A DNA stretch of 64,000 nucleotides, from assembly GCA_033344775.1 (NCBI GenBank), contig JAWPMT010000005.1, positions 1,161,501-1,225,500 of the forward strand, given 5' to 3'. This document shows positions 42,300 to 50,584 of the stretch, in pieces. The translations under genes and the position numbers were made by a program. The notes under the pieces are model-generated. The model ran no database searches, was not told the DNA's origin, and worked only from the letters and a program-made list of their open reading frames with translations. The DNA comes from Cytophagales bacterium. Its GTDB lineage: Bacteria > Bacteroidota > Bacteroidia > Cytophagales > Cyclobacteriaceae. Within the stretch, counting starts at the first letter, position 1. Each line of letters begins with the position of its first letter.

Positions 42300-43217
42300 A
42301 TGCAAACAATCAATTGGTCCGGGGTATTTCCGGCTGTTACGACCAAGTTTACCGAAAATGACGAACTGGATCTGGATCTTTTTCGTCACAACCTGTCTGC
42401 CCAAATTGATGCAGGGGTCAGTGGTATCATTTTAGGAGGCACACTCGGAGAAGCGTCCACACTGGATAATGATGAAAAATATCGATTGGTAGCTGTCGCT
42501 GCAGAACATGTAGCTGGTCAGGTTCCGATCATAATGAACATCGCTGAGCAAACCACAAAAGCAGCCATAGCCACCGCAGAAAAAGCGGAAGATCATGGTG
42601 CGAGTGGACTTATGATGCTTCCACCCATGCGATATAGTGCGGACGATCGGGAAACGGTGGCCTATTTTAAATCCACGGCAAAAAGCACTTCATTGCCAAT
42701 CATGATCTACAATAACCCTGTGGACTACAAGATCCTGATTACCTTAGACATGTTTGACCAACTGGCCACTTGTGATAATATCAATGCAGTTAAAGAGTCT
42801 ACCAGGGACATCACCAATATCACCCGAATGATCAATCGATTTGGAGACAGGTATTCGATCCTTTCCGGGGTAGATACCCTGGCCATGGAAAGTATTTTGA
42901 TGGGTGCAAGGGGCTGGGTAGCCGGATTGGTTTGTGCGTTCCCTAGAGAAACGGTGGCCATCCACAACTTGATCACCTCCGGAAGAATAGAAGAAGCCCG
43001 GGAAATCTACCGGTGGTTCATGCCCTTGCTTGAATTGGACATTCATCCAAAGTTGGTTCAATACATCAAGTTGGCCGAACAAGAAGTGGAATTGGGATCT
43101 GAGCATGTACGTGCGCCTCGATTGCCTTTGGTGGGTGAAGAAAGATTCAACGTGGTAAACATCATTCGTACAGCTCTCGAAAAACGACCGGTACTTCCTG
43201 AATACGAACTTGTCTGA
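42300..43217 (+). CDS. DapA-family aldolase/deaminase, probable 1-pyrroline-4-hydroxy-2-carboxylate deaminase
   Basis: The 305-residue TIM-barrel protein has GGTLGEASTLDNDEK, IYNNPV with Y137, and the Schiff-base lysine K165 in NAVKESTRD, as in dihydrodipicolinate-synthase-family enzymes. Next to a 4-hydroxyproline epimerase and an alpha-ketoglutarate semialdehyde dehydrogenase, it most likely deaminates 1-pyrroline-4-hydroxy-2-carboxylate to alpha-ketoglutarate semialdehyde. It is the first gene of the operon; the next gene overlaps by 8 bp. Confidence 0.85.
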   Translation: MQTINWSGVFPAVTTKFTENDELDLDLFRHNLSAQIDAGVSGIILGGTLGEASTLDNDEKYRLVAVAAEHVAGQVPIIMNIAEQTTKAAIATAEKAEDHGASGLMMLPPMRYSADDRETVAYFKSTAKSTSLPIMIYNNPVDYKILITLDMFDQLATCDNINAVKESTRDITNITRMINRFGDRYSILSGVDTLAMESILMGARGWVAGLVCAFPRETVAIHNLITSGRIEEAREIYRWFMPLLELDIHPKLVQYIKLAEQEVELGSEHVRAPRLPLVGEERFNVVNIIRTALEKRPVLPEYELV

Positions 43218-44823
43218 TATGATCACGGGGAAGAACATCATTGGATTTCAATCATCAGACCTTGGGCATGTGAAACTGCATGCGATCAATGCGGCCACTC
43301 AGGAAGTCCTGGACGGAACATTCGTGGGAGCCACTGTTCAGGAAGTGGCTTTGGCCGTTCAGATGGCTAAATCTGCTCATCAGAGCTTTGCAAAGACGGT
43401 ACCAGAGGAAAGAGCCACTTTCCTTGAGGCAATTGCCGAAGAAATTGAAAGTATTGGAGAAGTCTTATTGGAACGTGCCTCCAAGGAAAGTGGTTTGCCT
43501 CTGGGGCGGTTTCAGGGAGAACGAGGACGTACTTGTGAGCAACTCCGATTATTCGCAAAAGTGGTTAGGGAAGGGTCGTGGGTTGAGGCGACCATCGATC
43601 TGGCAGATCCTGATCGCACCCCACTTCCCAAACCCGATCTGCGAAAAATGCTTGTCGCGACAGGGCCCATTGTGGTCTTTACTGCCAGCAATTTCCCATT
43701 GGCCTTCTCAACCGCCGGTGGAGATACCGCCTCTGCCTTAGCCGCAGGTTGTCCGGTGATCGTGAAAGCTCATGAAGCACACCTGGGCACCAATGAATTG
43801 GTGGCGCAATGCATCAAAAGGGCTGCAGAAAAAACAGGCATGCCTGAAGGCGTTTTCTCTTCCTTGAATGGTGATGGATTTAAAACGGGAGAGCAACTCG
43901 TCAATCATCCTGACATAAAGGGGGTGGCGTTCACTGGCTCAGGAAAAGGAGGCATGGCCCTGTATCAAATGGCCCAAAACAGAAAAGTACCTATTCCTGT
44001 CTTTGCAGAAATGGGCAGTGTCAACCCCGTGATCTTGCTCCCGGAAAAACTAAAAAAAGATGGTGCATCTGTTGCTGAGGCCTACGCAGGTTCCATCACT
44101 CTGGGCGTTGGGCAATTCTGCACAAATCCTGGCTTATTGATTGGCATCGCCTCTCCTGAATTACAGGATTTTAAAATCAGCCTGTCAGGAAAGCTGAATG
44201 AAACTTCAGCCGCTACGATGCTCACGATGGGCATTGAACAACACTTTGAAGAAGGCAAGCGTTTGGCCATTGAACAAGTAGGCGTTTCGAAATTGACCCA
44301 GAAAAATGGTCAGGCAACCTTAGCCGTGGTGACCAGCGATGCTTTCCTATCTAATCCGACCCTCCATCAGGAGATTTTTGGCCCCATGAGTATTTTGGTA
44401 GAGTGTCCGAATGAATCGGCACTCATGCAAGTAATCAAGAGCTTAGAAGGACAGTTGACCGGTACACTCATCGCCGATGATGCAGATATGGAACTGGCCC
44501 AACAAGTAAGCGAAACATTGCAGGATCGAGTCGGTAGAATCCTTTGGAATGGAGCACCTACTGGTGTTGAGGTAGGCCATGCCATGCATCACGGCGGCCC
44601 TTTCCCTGCTACGACGGATAGTAGGTTCACCTCGGTAGGTGCAGCAGCGATCAAGCGGTTTGCCCGTCCTTTGTGCTATCAGAATTTTCCAGATAACTTG
44701 CTTCCGGACGCACTCAAGCAAGAGAACGTCCTGAACATTCTGAGAAAAATCGATGACCGTTGGGTCGTCCCTGAAGCACATGAGTCAAACCATACCGTAC
44801 CTTACCGCACAAGCACTTCATAA
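43210..44823 (+). CDS. Aldehyde dehydrogenase, probable alpha-ketoglutarate semialdehyde dehydrogenase
   Basis: The 537-residue NAD(P)-dependent enzyme has the active-site Glu E267 (FAEMGSVNP) and Cys C304 (GVGQFCTNPG), with the cofactor region FTGSGKGG. The FAEMGSVNP and GQFCTNPG variants are characteristic of the 2,5-dioxovalerate dehydrogenase group. It would oxidise alpha-ketoglutarate semialdehyde to alpha-ketoglutarate, completing hydroxyproline breakdown. It overlaps both neighbours (8 bp and 44 bp). Confidence 0.9.
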   Translation: MSDMITGKNIIGFQSSDLGHVKLHAINAATQEVLDGTFVGATVQEVALAVQMAKSAHQSFAKTVPEERATFLEAIAEEIESIGEVLLERASKESGLPLGRFQGERGRTCEQLRLFAKVVREGSWVEATIDLADPDRTPLPKPDLRKMLVATGPIVVFTASNFPLAFSTAGGDTASALAAGCPVIVKAHEAHLGTNELVAQCIKRAAEKTGMPEGVFSSLNGDGFKTGEQLVNHPDIKGVAFTGSGKGGMALYQMAQNRKVPIPVFAEMGSVNPVILLPEKLKKDGASVAEAYAGSITLGVGQFCTNPGLLIGIASPELQDFKISLSGKLNETSAATMLTMGIEQHFEEGKRLAIEQVGVSKLTQKNGQATLAVVTSDAFLSNPTLHQEIFGPMSILVECPNESALMQVIKSLEGQLTGTLIADDADMELAQQVSETLQDRVGRILWNGAPTGVEVGHAMHHGGPFPATTDSRFTSVGAAAIKRFARPLCYQNFPDNLLPDALKQENVLNILRKIDDRWVVPEAHESNHTVPYRTSTS

Positions 44824-45736
44824 CACCCTTAATTACCCTGATCTGGTAAACGCCTTGCGCGAAGGATTTACCAAAGACTACTTGGTTCCACCTAGAATGC
44901 ACCTGAATTACTCCAATCAGCCTGAAAAAGCAGCAAACACCATGCTGCTGATGCCTGCCGTAAAATCGCAGGAAGATGCAGGGGTAAAGATCATTACGGT
45001 CGCTCCTGACAACAGTCAGGTAGGCTTACCTAGCATTCAAGGCATTTATTATCTGATGGACGCAATCACCGGATCACCAAAAGCACTATTGGAAGCCAAA
45101 ACCCTGACCAACTGGCGAACGGCAGCCGCTTCAACATTGGCTTCTACTTTCCTCTCGCGCGAGGATAGCTCAAGCTTGTTACTGATCGGCACAGGATCAT
45201 TAGCTCCGTATCTGATCGAAGCTCATGCAGCAATCCGTCCCATCAAATCCGTGATGGTCTACGGTCGTAACAAGGCAAAAGCAGAACAGTTAGTGGAACG
45301 CTTCTCCGATCAATTTGAACAGGTGGAAGCAGTGACCGATTTAAGTGAAGCTGTTCAACAAGCGGATATCATCAGCGCCGCCACCTTGAGTGCTGAACCC
45401 TTGATTTTGGGTAGTTGGTTACGACCCGGCCAACACGTGGACCTGGTAGGGTCTTATCTACCAAACATGCGGGAAGCCGATGATGAAGTCATTGCTAAAG
45501 GCCGAGTTTATGTCGACAATCTGGAAATGGCTCCTAAAGAAAGTGGAGACCTGGCCATTCCATTGGCTTCGGGGGCACTAAGCATGGAAGACATTCAAGG
45601 CGACTTGTTTGGCTTGTGTAAAGGCGAAGTAAAGGGTCGAGTAACTCAAGAAGAAATAACTGTTTTTAAATCTGTAGGCCATGCGCTGGAAGACCTGGTC
45701 GCGGCGCAACTCGTACTAAAAACCATTAACCCATAA
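44780..45736 (+). CDS. Ornithine cyclodeaminase/mu-crystallin family protein, probable pyrroline-2-carboxylate reductase
   Basis: ATG at 44780 (MSQTIPYLTAQ) is used instead of one nine codons upstream, giving 318 residues. VPPRMHL, the GVKIITV stretch, and the Rossmann loop LLIGTGSLAPYLIEA are typical of the OCD/mu-crystallin family. In hydroxyproline clusters members reduce delta1-pyrroline-2-carboxylate to L-proline. The dehydratase of the trans-3-hydroxyproline route is not seen here. Confidence 0.82.
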   Translation: MSQTIPYLTAQALHNTLNYPDLVNALREGFTKDYLVPPRMHLNYSNQPEKAANTMLLMPAVKSQEDAGVKIITVAPDNSQVGLPSIQGIYYLMDAITGSPKALLEAKTLTNWRTAAASTLASTFLSREDSSSLLLIGTGSLAPYLIEAHAAIRPIKSVMVYGRNKAKAEQLVERFSDQFEQVEAVTDLSEAVQQADIISAATLSAEPLILGSWLRPGQHVDLVGSYLPNMREADDEVIAKGRVYVDNLEMAPKESGDLAIPLASGALSMEDIQGDLFGLCKGEVKGRVTQEEITVFKSVGHALEDLVAAQLVLKTINP

Positions 45737-45737
45737 A

Positions 45738-46739
45738 ATGGCAAAAAGAACTTTCAGTTGTATTGACGCGCATACCTGCGGCAACCCCGTTCGGGTCGTA
45801 TCCGGAGGTAGTCCACTCCTCAGTGGTAGCAACATCTTCGAGAAGCGTCTCCATTTTCTGGAGGAATACGACTGGATACGGAAGGGACTGATGTTCGAAC
45901 CCCGAGGGCACGATATGATGTCAGGCAGCATCCTCTATCCGCCCAATGACCCTGAAAATGATATTGCAGTACTGTTTATCGAAACAAGTGGCTGCTTACC
46001 GATGTGTGGACATGGTACGATCGGCACCGTCACTATTGCCCTGGAAGAAGGTCTGGTTACTCCCAAAACCCCTGGGAGCCTTCGTCTGGAAACCCCGGCA
46101 GGACTGGTAAAAGTCAGCTATGTTCAGGAGGGGAAAAAAGTAAGATCTGTTACCCTTACTAACATCCCCTCCTACCTCCATTCCCAATCGCTAGAAGTCA
46201 ATTGCCCGGATCTGGGATTGCTCAAGGTAGATGTGGCTTATGGTGGCAATTATTATGCGATCATCGATCCTCAGGAGCACTTCGCCGGGATCGAGCATTA
46301 CACCACCCAGCAACTGATTCCGTGGAGTCGTGCCATCAGGAAGGAAATGAATGCACGATATACCTTCCAGCATCCGTTAAATCCTAAAATCAGTGGATTG
46401 AGTCATGTCTTATGGACAGGCAAAACACTGGATAAAGCCAGTACTGCCAGGAATGCTGTATTCTACGGAGAAAAAGCGATTGATCGTTCTCCCTGTGGCA
46501 CGGGTACTTCCGCCAGAATGGCCCAATGGCATGCGAAAGGCAAATTACAACAAGGAGCACCTTTTATTCACGAAAGCATCATCGGTTCGAAGTTTACCGG
46601 CCGAGTCGAAGATACTACCAAAGTTGGAGACTATCCTGCGATCATTCCTAGCATCGAAGGCTGGGCACAAGTCACAGGCTACCAAACCATCTTCCTGGAC
46701 GATGACGATCCGTTTGTGGAAGGGTTTTCGGTGATATAG
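45738..46739 (+). CDS. 4-hydroxyproline 2-epimerase (proline racemase family)
   Basis: The 333-residue protein has both catalytic cysteines of the epimerase/racemase class: C90 in MCGHGTIG and C253 in DRSPCGTGTSA. Trans-3-hydroxyproline dehydratases replace the second Cys with Thr, so that role is disfavoured. The enzyme would convert trans-4-hydroxy-L-proline to cis-4-hydroxy-D-proline, the first catabolic step. It is the last gene of the cluster and starts 1 bp after the preceding stop. Confidence 0.92.
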   Translation: MAKRTFSCIDAHTCGNPVRVVSGGSPLLSGSNIFEKRLHFLEEYDWIRKGLMFEPRGHDMMSGSILYPPNDPENDIAVLFIETSGCLPMCGHGTIGTVTIALEEGLVTPKTPGSLRLETPAGLVKVSYVQEGKKVRSVTLTNIPSYLHSQSLEVNCPDLGLLKVDVAYGGNYYAIIDPQEHFAGIEHYTTQQLIPWSRAIRKEMNARYTFQHPLNPKISGLSHVLWTGKTLDKASTARNAVFYGEKAIDRSPCGTGTSARMAQWHAKGKLQQGAPFIHESIIGSKFTGRVEDTTKVGDYPAIIPSIEGWAQVTGYQTIFLDDDDPFVEGFSVI

Positions 46740-46760
46740 GTTGTTTTTGGTTTCCTGTCT

Positions 46761-46840
46761 CTCAGAATCATTCTTCGAAGACTCTGAGAAATCAATGATC
46801 TCACCTTTCTAAATCAGAATCCTCTCCAAGCGACTCTGAT
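46761..46840. repeat. Two copies of a 28-bp hairpin repeat (TCAGARTC-N10-GACTCTGA)
   Basis: Copies lie at 46761-46788 (CTCAGAATC/GACTCTGAG) and 46813-46840 (ATCAGAATC/GACTCTGAT). Both have exactly 10 nt between the 9-bp arms and one arm mismatch. A third, perfect copy is at 54090-54117. They follow the epimerase gene and could act as its terminator, but no T tract follows. Confidence 0.65.
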
Positions 46841-46933
46841 GAAGGTTCGATAAAGCAACCTTCCCACTACAGGACTTGTCTCATTGACTTGTTACACCCC
46901 TGATGATATTGCATCAAAACATTAAACCAACCC

Positions 46934-47479
46934 ATGTCTTTAAATCAACTGCCGAAGTATTTAGCTGTCCTAATTGTTGCTACTTTTTTGACTTTCTTCT
47001 TTCACGAGATGAGTCATTGGATCGCTTATGAACTATTAGGCTATGATGCAGGATTCACGTTGAATGGTGCTTCTGTGAAAGACCCTGCAATTAAACTCAA
47101 CAAGTCAGAACGCATGTTCACCAGTGCCGCGGGACCTATTTTCACAATCATACAGGCCATTGTATTCTATTTCATTTTACTGAAGCGAAGAAGCATCATG
47201 TTGTATCCTTTCTTGTTCCTTCCTTTTTTCATGAGGCTGGGGGCAGGTTGGGCCAATCGGTTTCAACCTAATGATGAAGGCAGGATCAGTCTGGATTTGG
47301 GCTTGAATCTCTATACAATCACGTCCATTGTTGTCGCTTTCCTCTTATTCCTGGTAATTAAGATCTCCAGAAAGAATAATTACTCACTAGCCCAAAATGC
47401 CATCACGTTTATCATTTCAGCCATCCTGTTGTTCACGCTGGCATACGTCGATGCGAAGTTTAAGATTAGGTTTGTTTAG
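46934..47479 (+). CDS. M50-like membrane metalloprotease, putative
   Basis: The 181-residue protein has an HExxH zinc motif in the first membrane helix (FFFHEMSHWIAYELLG, H24-E25-H28), an AAGP turn, four membrane helices, and an NRFQPNDEGRISLDLG loop where S2P-type proteases have their third zinc ligand. Topology is as expected for an M50-like site-2 protease core, though short. It might instead be a non-proteolytic family member. It is a single gene with no informative neighbours. Confidence 0.68.
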   Translation: MSLNQLPKYLAVLIVATFLTFFFHEMSHWIAYELLGYDAGFTLNGASVKDPAIKLNKSERMFTSAAGPIFTIIQAIVFYFILLKRRSIMLYPFLFLPFFMRLGAGWANRFQPNDEGRISLDLGLNLYTITSIVVAFLLFLVIKISRKNNYSLAQNAITFIISAILLFTLAYVDAKFKIRFV

Positions 47480-47493
47480 TTTCCATTTCCATG

Positions 47494-47622
47494 AACTTAA
47501 GCCAAAAAATTATTATCCGTCATTCCGCGCGTATGCCGGAATCTCAAGCTCAAATTGTACATCCTACATTGAGATTCCTACCGTTCCCGGCCGGGATCAA
47601 TGTCAGGAATGACGCTTAAGTT
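47494..47622. repeat. 129-bp nested palindromic element
   Basis: Three pairs of inverted arms nest concentrically: AACTTAAGC (47494) with GCTTAAGTT (47614), CGTCATTCC (47518) with GGAATGACG (47606), and GGAATCTCAA (47538) with TTGAGATTCC (47569). The CTTAAGCC and GGAATGACG blocks recur at 49070-49145, marking a repeat family. It lies between convergent genes and has no coding potential. Confidence 0.68.
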
Positions 47623-47639
47623 GATGTTTATGATCCAGT

Positions 47640-48101
47640 TTAAGCATTCTTAGACTTCACCAACGACCTAATCAAAAAGAAGAGCGAACCTATTTCTATC
47701 ACGACCCTTCCCCAATGCCAGGTACTCCAGGTAACCAATTCCCTTTTTAAATCTGCTTCAGAAAAGGCGGATTGAAAAAAGGCTTCATTGGCACCTTTGA
47801 AATAGACATAGAAAGCAGCGATAAACAGAACAGCCAACAGCGTGGAAATGAGTGCTTCATTAAAACCCTTAGATTGAGTCATTCGAAAATAGACCGCAAG
47901 CCCCAAAGGAATCAAAGCGGCGATGATCGTGAGGATCGTATAAAAGCGACCAATCATTCCTCCAAACGCTCCATAAAAGGCATAGAAATCCGGCCCACTT
48001 AAGGACTGCCAATAAGGGACCAGAATGACCCCTTCAGTAATTTGACTGCCTACAAAAATGGCGAATATGGCTACAAGCAAGTAGGATAAGAATTGTTTCA
48101 T
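47640..48101 (-). CDS. DUF1772-like membrane protein
   Basis: The 153 residues have four membrane helices (about 5-25, 48-70, 88-105, 130-148) and a final WSTWHWGRVVIEIGS motif typical of the DUF1772 (anthrone oxygenase-like) family. An oxygenase function is proposed for some fungal members, but bacterial ones are uncharacterised. It is alone and converges on the M50-like gene. Confidence 0.72.
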   Translation of the reverse strand: MKQFLSYLLVAIFAIFVGSQITEGVILVPYWQSLSGPDFYAFYGAFGGMIGRFYTILTIIAALIPLGLAVYFRMTQSKGFNEALISTLLAVLFIAAFYVYFKGANEAFFQSAFSEADLKRELVTWSTWHWGRVVIEIGSLFFLIRSLVKSKNA

Positions 48102-48223
48102 GACGGGCTAAAATTAACCGAATCAGAATAATTCGATCAGTGCTCCCATCACCGTATGCCCCAATACCCTATTGAGGGAATGACTCTGATTGGCTTCGAG
48201 ATCATTTTAGCATCAATTAAATT

Positions 48224-48306
48224 TTAATAAGGATTCCTAATTAAAATGGAACTATTAAGAATAAGATGAAGTTGTGAAGGTATATTTAATAAGGATTCCT
48301 GATTAT
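48224..48306 (+). promoter_or_regulatory. Two near-identical palindromic operators 62 bp apart
   Basis: TTAATAAGGATTCCTAATTA (start 48224) and TTAATAAGGATTCCTGATTA (start 48286) share 19 of 20 bases and are near-palindromic around AGGA/TCCT. The second ends 5 bp before the start of the secreted protein at 48311. Two such sites about six helical turns apart would allow looping repression. The MarR gene at 49189 is the nearest regulator. Confidence 0.65.
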
Positions 48307-48310
48307 TATA

Positions 48311-49042
48311 ATGAAAACACTTATCACAGTATTTCTAATTTTCGGATCAATCATCACATTTGCTCAAGGAGGAAATGAAGATCCGACCTTTGCCCGATCC
48401 AATGACCTACAGATCAAAAAAGCAGAAGTGAATTATGATTCAGACCTGGAGCAACTGATCTTTTCCATTGAAGTGAAAGGCGACGCAGGTGCATCCAAAC
48501 CAAAAACGTTTGGCAGTCTGAATGGCGCCCCTGTATTGGGTTACGTATTTCCTACGTCATTGAAAGCAACAGACGTAGGTTTTTCTGCAGTTGAGGGAAT
48601 CGTGGCACTGGCGCTGACCTCCCATCCTGATTTTGATGACACGCCGCTATGGGATGAGAACAATGACCGGGACTTTCTCAATGACGGACTGATCTGGCAC
48701 GCCCACTGGGTGGTCCTCAATGGAGATGATCGTGTCCCCGGTGGGCTTTCAGTGATTCAATTTGATGCGAATGATTCGAATATCAAACTGCCTCCTACCA
48801 ATCCTGGCATGCCGATCTACATGGACTCTCCGGGTTTCAATATCATTACCAGAGGTAACAAAATCACGGTTGTCGTGCCGGCTTTCCGCATGAATCGCCA
48901 AACGACATTCAATTTTGATGCGGTGACTGCTTACATGGAAGTGAATACTGAAAACAAGCAAAAACCTTTACTGGGTGTGTACGCGGTTTATTCGGTAGCT
49001 TCCGGTGATTTGTCTTTGCCGTATTCGGTGGGTACGCGGTGA
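48311..49042 (+). CDS. Secreted protein of unknown function, 243 aa
   Basis: A signal peptide (MKTLITVFLIFGSIITFAQ) precedes a beta-rich mature protein with FSIEVKGDAGASKPKTFGS, DGLIWHAHWVVLNGD and VVVPAFRMNRQTTFNF. HAHW could bind metal, but I recognise no family. Its promoter region holds two palindromic operators, so expression is probably tightly repressed. The MarR gene downstream is the plausible regulator. Confidence 0.78.
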   Translation: MKTLITVFLIFGSIITFAQGGNEDPTFARSNDLQIKKAEVNYDSDLEQLIFSIEVKGDAGASKPKTFGSLNGAPVLGYVFPTSLKATDVGFSAVEGIVALALTSHPDFDDTPLWDENNDRDFLNDGLIWHAHWVVLNGDDRVPGGLSVIQFDANDSNIKLPPTNPGMPIYMDSPGFNIITRGNKITVVVPAFRMNRQTTFNFDAVTAYMEVNTENKQKPLLGVYAVYSVASGDLSLPYSVGTR

Positions 49043-49069
49043 TTTACTTTCCGTTATAAAGGGAATGAA

Positions 49070-49145
49070 AAGAGCGTCGAATGAGATTCCAGACATTTTT
49101 CGATTTACGATAACTTAAGCCGAAAAATGCTGGAATGACGCTCTT
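49070..49145. repeat. 76-bp hairpin element related to the one at 47494
   Basis: Left AAGAGCGTC, ATTCCAG and CATTTTTCG pair with the uninterrupted right arm CGAAAAATG, CTGGAAT, GACGCTCTT (25 bp paired, with a 7-nt bulge). The CTTAAGCC and GGAATGACG blocks match the element at 47494-47622. It lies between the secreted protein and the MarR gene and may act as a terminator. Confidence 0.65.
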
Positions 49146-49188
49146 AATTCTCAAAACGACTTACCTTGGAGCCGCATAAGCACATTGC

Positions 49189-49791
49189 ATGGATTCTGCC
49201 TTTGACGTCAATCAACAACTGGAAAGTAAAGACCATAAAATCGTGGTGGCGCTGGAAAGGATCGCTGAAGCCTTCCGGGTATTACTTTGGCAAGAAACCA
49301 AAAAAACAGGCTTAAGTCCAATTCAATTGCAATTACTGATTTTCCTGCTTCACCATCCGGAACAAACCACGACACCCAGCTACCTGGCCACAGAGTTCAA
49401 CCTGACAAAAGCCACGATCACGGATTCTTTGCGTATGTTGCTAAAAAAGGACCTGATCGTAAAACACACGGATCCGAGTGACGCTCGTAGCTATTCCATT
49501 CAATTGACCACAGCAGGGAAAACGATCGGTGAGTCTGCTACGCAATTTTCCAATCAGTTATTGGGTTCGCTGGAAGGTTTATCAGCTTCTTCCAAAGGAA
49601 ACCTGTTAGAGGGATTACTCCACATGATCGGCCAACTCAATGACCAATCAGTGATCTCGCTCCAACGCATGTGTAAAAATTGTCGATTCCTCGAAAACAA
49701 AGATGGTGGACATTATTGCAGTTTTCTGGAACAACCTTTGGCTCCTGCTGAATTGAGGATCGATTGCTCGGAGTTTGAAAAAATTGCTTGA
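49189..49791 (+). CDS. MarR-family regulator with a C-terminal cysteine cluster
   Basis: The 200-residue protein has a MarR winged-helix domain (LSPIQLQLLIFLLHHPEQ, PSYLATEFNLTKATITDSL, the wing DPSDARSYSIQLTTAGK). A tail, CKNCRFLENKDGGHYCSFLE followed by IDCSEF, has four cysteines in a C-x2-C...C...C arrangement and could bind zinc or an Fe-S cluster and sense redox state or metal. It lies downstream of the operator-controlled secreted protein at 48311. Confidence 0.88.
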   Translation: MDSAFDVNQQLESKDHKIVVALERIAEAFRVLLWQETKKTGLSPIQLQLLIFLLHHPEQTTTPSYLATEFNLTKATITDSLRMLLKKDLIVKHTDPSDARSYSIQLTTAGKTIGESATQFSNQLLGSLEGLSASSKGNLLEGLLHMIGQLNDQSVISLQRMCKNCRFLENKDGGHYCSFLEQPLAPAELRIDCSEFEKIA

Positions 49792-49833
49792 GTTGAAGAT
49801 GTCTAGAACTCCTTATGAATCAATCATTCAAGG

Positions 49834-50034
49834 ATGAAACAATTTGACACATTCATATTGCTAGAAGATGTAAACCCTAAAGTCAAGCAGGGAATGGAAG
49901 GGGTGATTCTGGACATCTACAATCCAATGATTATCGAGGTTGAGTTTGTGCAGGAAGATGGCACCAATATTGAATTTGAAGGTCAAATAACCTATCAAAT
50001 CAGTCCTAAAATCATCAAGATCAAAACAACCTAA
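49834..50034 (+). CDS. Small DUF4926-like protein
   Basis: The 66-residue protein reads MKQFDTFILLEDVNPKVKQG then VILDIYNPMIIEVEFVQEDG, a small beta barrel matching the DUF4926 outline (F-D-x-V/F-x-L, D-V-N-P, K-x-G, VEF). Such proteins often sit beside toxin or immunity genes, but none is obvious here. It follows the MarR gene by 42 bp. Confidence 0.6.
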   Translation: MKQFDTFILLEDVNPKVKQGMEGVILDIYNPMIIEVEFVQEDGTNIEFEGQITYQISPKIIKIKTT

Positions 50035-50134
50035 GCTCCGTTTTGTGAATAAATGCTAAAATCCGGTCAGCAACGCTATCCGGAGAAATATCTGTTCTAG
50101 CAAATCCGTTATCCTCTCACAAAACATTGATATC

Positions 50135-50220
50135 GTGACGGTCAAAATCCTAACTGTATTGTTATTATTCACTTCTTGCGTGGCCAGTAATAACCTGAGT
50201 AAGCTTGATCCAAAGCATTG
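50135..50220 (+). other. Lipoprotein signal-peptide-like frame upstream of a hypothetical gene
   Basis: A GTG at 50135 opens MTVKILTVLLLFTSCVASNN, with a lipobox LFTSC, and stops at 50219 just where the next frame (50218) begins. A single-base gap near 50205-50217 would fuse the two into one lipoprotein of about 140 residues. It could also be a separate leader or spurious. Confidence 0.45.
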
Positions 50221-50553
50221 AAACAGAGTCGAATGATCATGAAACGATTAGAGAAAGATGAAGACTTACAAAAAGAACTGGGAGGAGATAAGGCTTATGT
50301 ACTTAGCAAAATTGTTGATGATCATACGAATTGCCCATTTAGTTCCATGAAGCAATTCGACATGTTTAATGGGAAGATAAGAGGCGAAGCCAACACGTTT
50401 CAATTTGTTTCTTTTCAAAATCAGCATTGCTCGGATAAGGTATTTATGATTGTGCATCAGATACATCAATGTTCGATTCAATTTGAAACCATATGGATCT
50501 TGCCAAGAGATGACTACAGCAAGCAAAAACAGAAACTATTGAAAGGTTATTGA
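50218..50553 (+). CDS. Hypothetical protein, possibly the body of a frameshifted lipoprotein
   Basis: The 111 residues (from TTG; ATG codons at 50233 and 50239 are alternatives) contain VDDHTNCPFSSMKQFDMFNGK, FQFVSFQNQHCSDKVFMIVHQ and a second Cys/His stretch. I recognise no family. The signal-like sequence in another frame just upstream suggests that the true gene starts at 50135 and is disrupted by one frameshift. Confidence 0.55.
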   Translation: MKQSRMIMKRLEKDEDLQKELGGDKAYVLSKIVDDHTNCPFSSMKQFDMFNGKIRGEANTFQFVSFQNQHCSDKVFMIVHQIHQCSIQFETIWILPRDDYSKQKQKLLKGY

Positions 50554-50584
50554 ATCAGGAAATGGGTAAGTTTGGATCAGTTTA

